From NCBI RefSeq assembly GCF_001655055.1, contig NZ_LXEW01000009.1:22267-86266 (forward strand): a stretch of DNA of 64,000 bases, in the 5' to 3' direction. The notes below the pieces were generated by a model that made no database searches, was not told the origin of the DNA, and saw only the letters and a program-made list of their open reading frames with translations. Positions 58,440-64,000 of the stretch are shown here, piece by piece. The translations under genes and the position numbers were made by a program. The first letter of the stretch is position 1; each line of letters starts with the position of its first letter. The stretch is from Providencia heimbachae ATCC 35613. Lineage in GTDB: Bacteria; Pseudomonadota; Gammaproteobacteria; Enterobacterales; Enterobacteriaceae.

Positions 58440-61400
58440 TTAGAATTTGCTCGTTACATTAAAGCGTATTGCCCTACCCGGTGCCGGCATCATGCTACGT
58501 GTTAATGGGTCAATATAATATTCATCTAATAGATTGGTCGCTAAAAGCTCTAATGATAAATCTTTATTAACTTGGTAATTGACATAAGCATCTGTTGTAA
58601 AGATAGCATTCCAGCGCATTGGGCTATTATTTAAAGGTGCAAAATGATACGGATACTTATTCATCATCGCTTTTTCATCTTCATTTTGCGCTTTACTGTG
58701 ATAACGCATACGGCTGCCCACTTCCAATGCTTCATCTAAGAAACGCAGCCCAAAATTGGCATGAATACTGTACTTAGGCTGTAGCTGTGTGCGCAAATAT
58801 CCACCAGGAAACCCCGCCGTCGTGCACTCTGAACCACCATGCTGATTATAGGGATCCATTTCCATAAAAGAGATTTCATCGCAAACTTCATTTTTTAAAC
58901 GATAATCTAAACCTAGGTCACCAAAAACCCAACCATTGTCATAGCGCGCTAATAATTCTATTCCGGCGGTTTTGTGCTTATCGACTTGAGTAAAAATTAA
59001 GTCCATATCCCTATCAAAAGCATTAGACACTACGGTGTTATAATAATTTATTCTGAAATCAGCGTGATTTTGTGCATTTAATAATTCTTGGAAATTACGC
59101 ACATAACCAACTTCTATTGTATGGCTACGCTCAGGTAAAAATGTAGGTGGAACATAACTAACCCCTCGACTACTTGAAAAACCGACGGTGTCCTCAAAGA
59201 GACTCGGCATCCTAACGGTTTCTAAATAACGCGCGAATATACGGTCATTGTCTGTGATATATACCGTTGCACCAAAGGCGGGAGCCCAAGCTGCATCTTC
59301 ATTTCTTTTCGGTTTCTTAAACCTTTCAGCTTCAGTGAATCTAATTTCATCCCATTTTTTCCCTTCCGCATCACTCGCCATTAATCGCTTCGCTACCAAG
59401 CCTGTCACAGGGTCAACGACTTCTTTTTTTAGATCAATTTCACCATTATAGTAAGGATTATTTTCTCTAGTCAGTCGATTATTATCATCAAACTTCCATT
59501 TAATATGCTTATTTTCATATAACCTAAATTCAAACTTTTGAGCATGTGGGGTAACTTGGTATCTATATGCAGCCTTATTTAATGATCCTTTAGGTAAATC
59601 TAATGCTTTTTCAATAAATCTAGTTTTTGTAAACCTGCCATTATCTAAATCGATATAACGATTATTTTTTTCATCAATATAACTATTTATTTTTTTATAT
59701 TCTTCCTGTGTTAACACTCGCGATAGTTGGCTATTTCTCGCTATTTTGCGGCTTACCCGTGCAAACGTTGCATCTTTGACTGCTATCCTTCTCTCCTTTA
59801 AGGTGTCCCTAGACCAATAACTAATATATTGAGCCCCCGCATTAAGACTTAACCAATCCGTTGGTTGCCAATCAAGCCTTACTGCACCGTTATATTCCCT
59901 GCGTTTTCCTTCCCTTGGAACAGCACGGAACAAACCACTTATCGGAACTGCATTCGAATTATAAACATCATCTCTGCTACCAATTTTTTCATCAATTAAA
60001 TTTCCCATTAAAGTGATTTTAAACTCAGGCATTAATTGAAATTTATTGGATAACGAAACCCCATAGCGGTCATTAAGCTGATTTAATTTAATACCATTAA
60101 CTAACGTACCATCAATACTTGGATTTCTAGGTTTCTTGTTATTTTTATACTCATAAGACCAATCCCTTTGCATTGGCTCCCTAGGTTGCCCCCCCGCAGT
60201 ATTCGAATTTAAATCAGTTTTTGTTAGCCAATACCCGATACGAAAATCAACCCAACTATTGGATTCTGGTTTAAATGAATAATTCGCATAAAAGGTATTT
60301 AACGTTAGATTAGCGAGAGGCCACTGTGGAATATTGCCCGTTAAATCATGATAACGAATCTGTGATGGCATTATCTCCCCGTAGTGGCTGGTTGTGCGCA
60401 GATAACCAAGGGATACATCTTGTGCATTGGGTAGCATAAAATTTAATTTTGCCAGTAACGTAGACATTTCATTTGACGTGTTACCGACTTCCTTATTGGG
60501 GGCATAAATTTTTGCCACAAACGGCATATAAGGGTCGATAGCTTTTTGCGGTTGTTTTGGGTCATAAGTAATGATTTCGCCATAATATTGATCCGCGCCA
60601 CGGCTACCAGCAAAATAATTTCCTTGGTTTCGATAACTATAGGCCAACATAAGGTCAAACTTTTCTTGCCGTGTCCCAATGGCAAAACGGGCTGCATTAT
60701 CTTGTAAATTGAAAAAATTCGCGTTTCCTTTAGAGTGGGGATCAACTAATACTTGGTGGTCTTGGAAATAGATCCCTCGAAATTTTTGATAATCCAGTGT
60801 TTCCAATAGGCGTTTATCATCTCGATAATCCACACCATGGTTTAACCTATTAATTCTCGGTTTTGTTGAGTTACTGCTAGTTTCGAGCTTGATGTCAAAA
60901 CCAAATTGTTCGTCTACATCAACAACATCATCAATACCAATCGTCGTTATTGCAATCCCGCCACCGGTTGAAGTGCGGACATCACGGTCAAGTGTGGCAC
61001 TTTTCATTACCTTGATACTGCTAATCATATTCGGATCAATATAATTGCGGTTATTAGCACCATTATAGCCACGCCAGACGGTGATCGCTTGTTCGGTACC
61101 ATCCACTGTAACTGGGACACGGCCTTGCCCTTGGATCCCGCGTACATTAGGGTCTAATGCTCCACTATTACGCGCATCACCGCTATATACACCGACGGCA
61201 TGGTTAATTGTATCAGCCGGATTAGTCCCCTTATAACGTTCAATTTCTTCTTTACTGATATAAATATTCGATTCATCTTTATCATACTGGTCGTCAGCCC
61301 CTTTCCTATCACGCTCTTTGATAGTAGCTGTTTTATCATTAACCATAATAGAACCGATATTATCGCGCTCCTGTGCATATAATAGATGTGGAATACTACA

Positions 61401-61451
61401 AACAGATAACCCTGTCGCAATATTAATTGCTATCACAGTTTTTACTTTCAT
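58440..61451 (-). CDS. TonB-dependent outer-membrane haem/hemophore receptor (HphR-like)
   Basis: 1003 residues. Signal peptide (about 1-26, LLYAQ), a short TonB-box region near GSIMVNDKTAT, plug domain (about 55-190, DTINHAVGVYSGDARNSGALDPNVRGIQGQGRVPVTVDG) and a 22-strand barrel ending with the aromatic residue ...GRAIRFNVTSKF. The size and plug match haem/haemoglobin receptors. With a Slam gene and a hemophilin-like gene directly upstream, it probably takes haem from that secreted protein, as HphR does in Acinetobacter. GGAAGGG precedes the ATG, and the gap to the Slam gene is 18 bp. Confidence 0.88.
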   Translation of the reverse strand: MKVKTVIAINIATGLSVCSIPHLLYAQERDNIGSIMVNDKTATIKERDRKGADDQYDKDESNIYISKEEIERYKGTNPADTINHAVGVYSGDARNSGALDPNVRGIQGQGRVPVTVDGTEQAITVWRGYNGANNRNYIDPNMISSIKVMKSATLDRDVRTSTGGGIAITTIGIDDVVDVDEQFGFDIKLETSSNSTKPRINRLNHGVDYRDDKRLLETLDYQKFRGIYFQDHQVLVDPHSKGNANFFNLQDNAARFAIGTRQEKFDLMLAYSYRNQGNYFAGSRGADQYYGEIITYDPKQPQKAIDPYMPFVAKIYAPNKEVGNTSNEMSTLLAKLNFMLPNAQDVSLGYLRTTSHYGEIMPSQIRYHDLTGNIPQWPLANLTLNTFYANYSFKPESNSWVDFRIGYWLTKTDLNSNTAGGQPREPMQRDWSYEYKNNKKPRNPSIDGTLVNGIKLNQLNDRYGVSLSNKFQLMPEFKITLMGNLIDEKIGSRDDVYNSNAVPISGLFRAVPREGKRREYNGAVRLDWQPTDWLSLNAGAQYISYWSRDTLKERRIAVKDATFARVSRKIARNSQLSRVLTQEEYKKINSYIDEKNNRYIDLDNGRFTKTRFIEKALDLPKGSLNKAAYRYQVTPHAQKFEFRLYENKHIKWKFDDNNRLTRENNPYYNGEIDLKKEVVDPVTGLVAKRLMASDAEGKKWDEIRFTEAERFKKPKRNEDAAWAPAFGATVYITDNDRIFARYLETVRMPSLFEDTVGFSSSRGVSYVPPTFLPERSHTIEVGYVRNFQELLNAQNHADFRINYYNTVVSNAFDRDMDLIFTQVDKHKTAGIELLARYDNGWVFGDLGLDYRLKNEVCDEISFMEMDPYNQHGGSECTTAGFPGGYLRTQLQPKYSIHANFGLRFLDEALEVGSRMRYHSKAQNEDEKAMMNKYPYHFAPLNNSPMRWNAIFTTDAYVNYQVNKDLSLELLATNLLDEYYIDPLTRSMMPAPGRAIRFNVTSKF

Positions 61452-61469
61452 TATCCCTTCCGGTGAACA

Positions 61470-62882
61470 TTAGAATTTTTTGGTAAAATTAACACCGACC
61501 TCACTTTGCTTAAAAGCATAAATAATATTCGCAGTACTTTTATTTACTTGACTATTAAAATACACAGAGGGTGTAAAGCTTAATATTTTATTACTCTCTA
61601 CTGTAACTTGTGTATTTAAATACCAATTATGATCTTTTCTTTTTGTATTAATATAATCATCGAATTGCTTGAATTTCGTATATTTATAACCAGTAACAAC
61701 CAATAGTTCATAGGAGCCAACCATTGTTAACATGCCAATTTTAGAACCATACTGCTGATAACTATCACTTTGGAATTTCTTATTCCTATTTACCCCGTGT
61801 ATTTTCCCAAAAACCACTAATCTTGGGTTAACCAAGTAGGTACTCATAAAAGAATAGGTTAATTTATTACCATCATTAAAATGATATTCATCAATATAGT
61901 TTTTACTTTTCACCTCTAAATCAGAAAATAATGTTATTTTATTGGTTAATTCATATTCTGCTGCGAATTTTACCCCTAGGCTTAAGTTGTTGTATTGATT
62001 GTCGCGCCACCTCGCTTCAATAACCGGCAATAGACGGATTTTTTTATTTGTTTTCTCAAATTGATATCCCCCTTTGAAAGAAGCACTTTTTTTTCTTGTT
62101 GAAACTGCTTTCATCGGCTCTAAACCAACAACATCAAATAATAATTGTGCTGTGTGGTTGCCTGATAATGGGTAACGTTTTGATAACTCAATGGCATAAT
62201 GCCATTGCCCGCCCGCTATCGACTTGCTACCACTTCCCATGCATCTTTTACGAAAGCAATAGAGGTCACGATTATTGGATGCTTCATTTAAATTAAAATC
62301 ATAACTAGAACCAATTTTCACTGTCCCTTGCCAACTGTTTTTGCTTTTTAAAATTCTTATTTGGTTATTAATAAAACGACTTAAGTTTAATGGTAATTTT
62401 TTTTCATATTTATTTATTAATGTTTGATAAACCAACAAAGCATCTTCATAACGTTTGATAGAAATAAAGGCAACGGCTAATTTTAATTCAATCATTAATA
62501 AATTAGGTTGTTCTAACAAAATTTCATTATATAAAGTAACTGCCGTATCATACTCTTGATTTACTATCGCCTTTTCAGACAATATATATCTAACCAAATT
62601 TTTATCATGCTTCTCATGGCTGATATATTCATCAATGATTTCATTTACTTTATTAAAATCTCTTTTTCGAATCAAATCATAAAGAACAAAACCTAACTCG
62701 TCGACATTTTTTTGATTTTTTTTTGTGAAATCAATTTTAACATTAGGGTTTATATCATTGTTTAGATTTAAAACATCAATAAGTCTATCCTCTAACTTGT
62801 CGTTGGCAAATACAGAAATCGAGAAAACACATGACATGCATATAATATATATTTTAATTAATAACCTAATTAATATAAACAT
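61470..62882 (-). CDS. Slam-family outer-membrane translocator (type XI secretion)
   Basis: 470 residues. An N-terminal hydrophobic export signal (about 5-26, ending FSISVFA) is followed by tetratricopeptide-like helices (about 60-175: AIVNQEYDTAVTLYNEILLEQPNLLMIELKLAVAFISIKRYEDALLVY) and a beta-barrel of about 280 residues ending in Phe (VGVNFTKKF). This is the Slam (DUF560) plan. Slams move TbpB-like lipoproteins or soluble hemophilins across the outer membrane. Its partner here is probably the protein encoded just upstream. An AGGT ribosome site precedes the start; a second Met at residue 16 is possible. Confidence 0.88.
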   Translation of the reverse strand: MFILIRLLIKIYIICMSCVFSISVFANDKLEDRLIDVLNLNNDINPNVKIDFTKKNQKNVDELGFVLYDLIRKRDFNKVNEIIDEYISHEKHDKNLVRYILSEKAIVNQEYDTAVTLYNEILLEQPNLLMIELKLAVAFISIKRYEDALLVYQTLINKYEKKLPLNLSRFINNQIRILKSKNSWQGTVKIGSSYDFNLNEASNNRDLYCFRKRCMGSGSKSIAGGQWHYAIELSKRYPLSGNHTAQLLFDVVGLEPMKAVSTRKKSASFKGGYQFEKTNKKIRLLPVIEARWRDNQYNNLSLGVKFAAEYELTNKITLFSDLEVKSKNYIDEYHFNDGNKLTYSFMSTYLVNPRLVVFGKIHGVNRNKKFQSDSYQQYGSKIGMLTMVGSYELLVVTGYKYTKFKQFDDYINTKRKDHNWYLNTQVTVESNKILSFTPSVYFNSQVNKSTANIIYAFKQSEVGVNFTKKF

Positions 62883-62911
62883 TGGTAACCTGCGACTTTA
62901 TTACTAAATAG

Positions 62912-62945
62912 AAAAAGTAGACAAAATACTATTTTGTCTACTTTT
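62912..62945 (-). terminator. Attenuating terminator between the hemophilin-like gene and the Slam gene
   Basis: Stem AAAAGTAGACAAAAT 62913-62927 with ATTTTGTCTACTTTT 62931-62945 around a three-base loop. It is palindromic, with T-rich sequence on the leftward exit. It lies 30 bp after the first gene, so most transcripts may stop there. Confidence 0.8.
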
Positions 62946-62974
62946 ATTGTTTTACTCATTTTTAAATATAATTA

Positions 62975-63718
62975 TTAGTCTTTTGTACCACCAAATGCGG
63001 TATCCATCTCTTCATGACCATCAAATGAGGTAATACCTGCCACCTGCTCTGCGTTATCACCAAAGAATTGCCCCATGCTACTACCCGCTATGGTGTCATT
63101 AGCGATAGCATTACCACTGAATTTCCCTTGGTCTTCAATATTTCCACTCATTGAAATTTTTAATGCTTCCCCTTGCAATGAGCCAGTATATGACTTATCA
63201 CCAAAGTCAGCATTAAATGAACCAGCTAGCTTTGCTTCACCATCAAATTGATTAACCCCTTCTAGGGTATAGCTGGCTTGACCACTTGTAGGAACGGCTG
63301 TGGTGGCGTTTTCACCCGAGAAATACGCCGTATGAGTCTTATCTCCTTCTCCCCCTGTTTGTGACCAATCACCAAAGTACACTTCAGCATCAGCAACTTG
63401 GCTAAATTGGAATTTACCCATACCACCATGTGGGCTACCATTACTTTCCAGTACAAACACATGGTCTGGTTTATTATCTACCATATTTTTCAAACCGGAA
63501 AATGAGATTGTTTTCCCATTTCGCATATGACGCGAACCAATACCAGGGCTACCTAATGCGCCACCATGTGGTCCCATGGTTGATTCGGTTTTATCAATTC
63601 TGATATCGACAATATTATGATCATAACTTTGACTTTGCCCTGATTGTGTTTCGGCTAAAGCTAAAGATGAGAGGGTTGCTAATGATATTGATAATGTCAT
63701 TACCGATATTTTATTCAT
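62975..63718 (-). CDS. Hemophilin-like secreted haem-binding protein, probable Slam substrate
   Basis: 247 residues from Met 63718 (GGAG six bases upstream; Met 63730 overlaps that site). Signal peptide cleaved after LALA (about 22), with no lipobox, so the mature protein is soluble and not lipid-anchored. The N-terminal part (about 25-125) is rich in Gly and His, with PHGG twice (50-53 and 97-100) and SRHMRNG, all candidate haem contacts. The C-terminal part (about 128-247) is a small beta-barrel with GKFSGNAIANDTIAGSSMGQFFGDNAEQVAG and final FGGTKD, the TbpB-like signature that Slams recognise. It matches the plan of Acinetobacter HphA and Xenorhabdus HrpC. The family is confident; the haem ligand is inferred. 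Confidence 0.82.
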   Translation of the reverse strand: MNKISVMTLSISLATLSSLALAETQSGQSQSYDHNIVDIRIDKTESTMGPHGGALGSPGIGSRHMRNGKTISFSGLKNMVDNKPDHVFVLESNGSPHGGMGKFQFSQVADAEVYFGDWSQTGGEGDKTHTAYFSGENATTAVPTSGQASYTLEGVNQFDGEAKLAGSFNADFGDKSYTGSLQGEALKISMSGNIEDQGKFSGNAIANDTIAGSSMGQFFGDNAEQVAGITSFDGHEEMDTAFGGTKD

Positions 63719-63913
63719 ATATATCTCCATTTAATTTCATAGTTAATCTATTATTAATCGGGTGTTTATCCCTTAGTCATGATTAGTCATTCCGTTACTA
63801 ACCGTGACTGAGTATATGAAGAAGATATTTATTTACAAATATCAACCATATAATTAAAAGATGAATTATTAATAATGAAAATTTGTTTTATTTGTTTGTT
63901 TTCAATGAATTAA

Positions 63914-63932
63914 ATAAATAACAATCATTGCA
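63914..63932 (-). promoter_or_regulatory. Weak Fur-box candidate upstream of the haem uptake operon
   Basis: ATAAATAACAATCATTGCA matches the 19-base Fur consensus at 11 positions, mostly in the centre and right arm. It lies about 200 bp before the first gene. Iron control is expected for such an operon, but this site is only suggestive. Confidence 0.25.
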
Positions 63933-64000
63933 GCTCTAGTTATAATAATTAATAATGCCGTTAATTTTTAGTTTTTAACCGAGATTCCGCAGCCAATTTT

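Overview
The window looks like chromosomal DNA of a Providencia species or a close relative in the Morganellaceae. Base composition is AT-rich. Most proteins are close to Escherichia coli housekeeping proteins, and gene order matches the enterobacterial backbone in several blocks: fnr-uspE / pntBA-ydgH-ydgI, ydbH-ynbE-ydbL / ldhA-hslJ, and ycgN-ycgM / ycgL-minCDE. Accessory content is also typical of the group: a tyrosine decarboxylase/TyrP pair, a chaperone-usher fimbrial operon with an MrpJ-like regulator, and a hemophilin/Slam haem-uptake cluster. I saw no tRNA, rRNA, transposase, integrase, phage gene or CRISPR array.

Left part (1-16.2 kb): the end of an unknown + strand gene meets a LysR regulator that lies beside a divergent AccA-like carboxyltransferase. 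Then come a MerR regulator, a GNAT acetyltransferase, AMP nucleosidase (amn), an AEC transporter, a second GNAT gene divergent from a MocR-type regulator, yebB, the peroxide-defence pair ahpC-ahpF, and the yhiI-rbbA-yhhJ export operon.

Middle (16.5-44 kb): a third GNAT gene; an ABC-F ATPase preceded by a 27-codon leader ORF and hairpins that look like an antibiotic-type translational attenuator; a YqjI-like PadR repressor coupled to a 68-residue protein, with a striking paired operator; tyrDC-tyrP for tyramine production; a quinone reductase; fnr with its own FNR box; uspE; pntAB; ydgH; ydgI; hrpA; azoR; the ydbH-ynbE-ydbL lipid-transport operon; ldhA-hslJ; and grxB.

Right part (44-64 kb): an intergenic repeat shared with the ahpC-ahpF gap; an MrpJ-like regulator convergent with a four-gene fimbrial operon; a long AT-rich gene-free tract; two small genes (a DUF333 lipoprotein and an Imm33-like protein); the ycg/min block; and finally a haem-acquisition operon reading leftward from the window edge: secreted hemophilin-like protein, Slam (type XI secretion) translocator, TonB-dependent receptor and a dedicated TonB. 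Intrinsic terminators inside this operon and inside the fimbrial operon probably set the ratio of abundant secreted subunit to rarer membrane machinery.

The two signals most worth following are the leader-controlled ABC-F gene (17.2-19.2 kb) and the hemophilin/Slam/receptor/TonB cluster (57.6-63.7 kb). All calls come from reading the sequence and from memory of protein families. No search or folding program was run.
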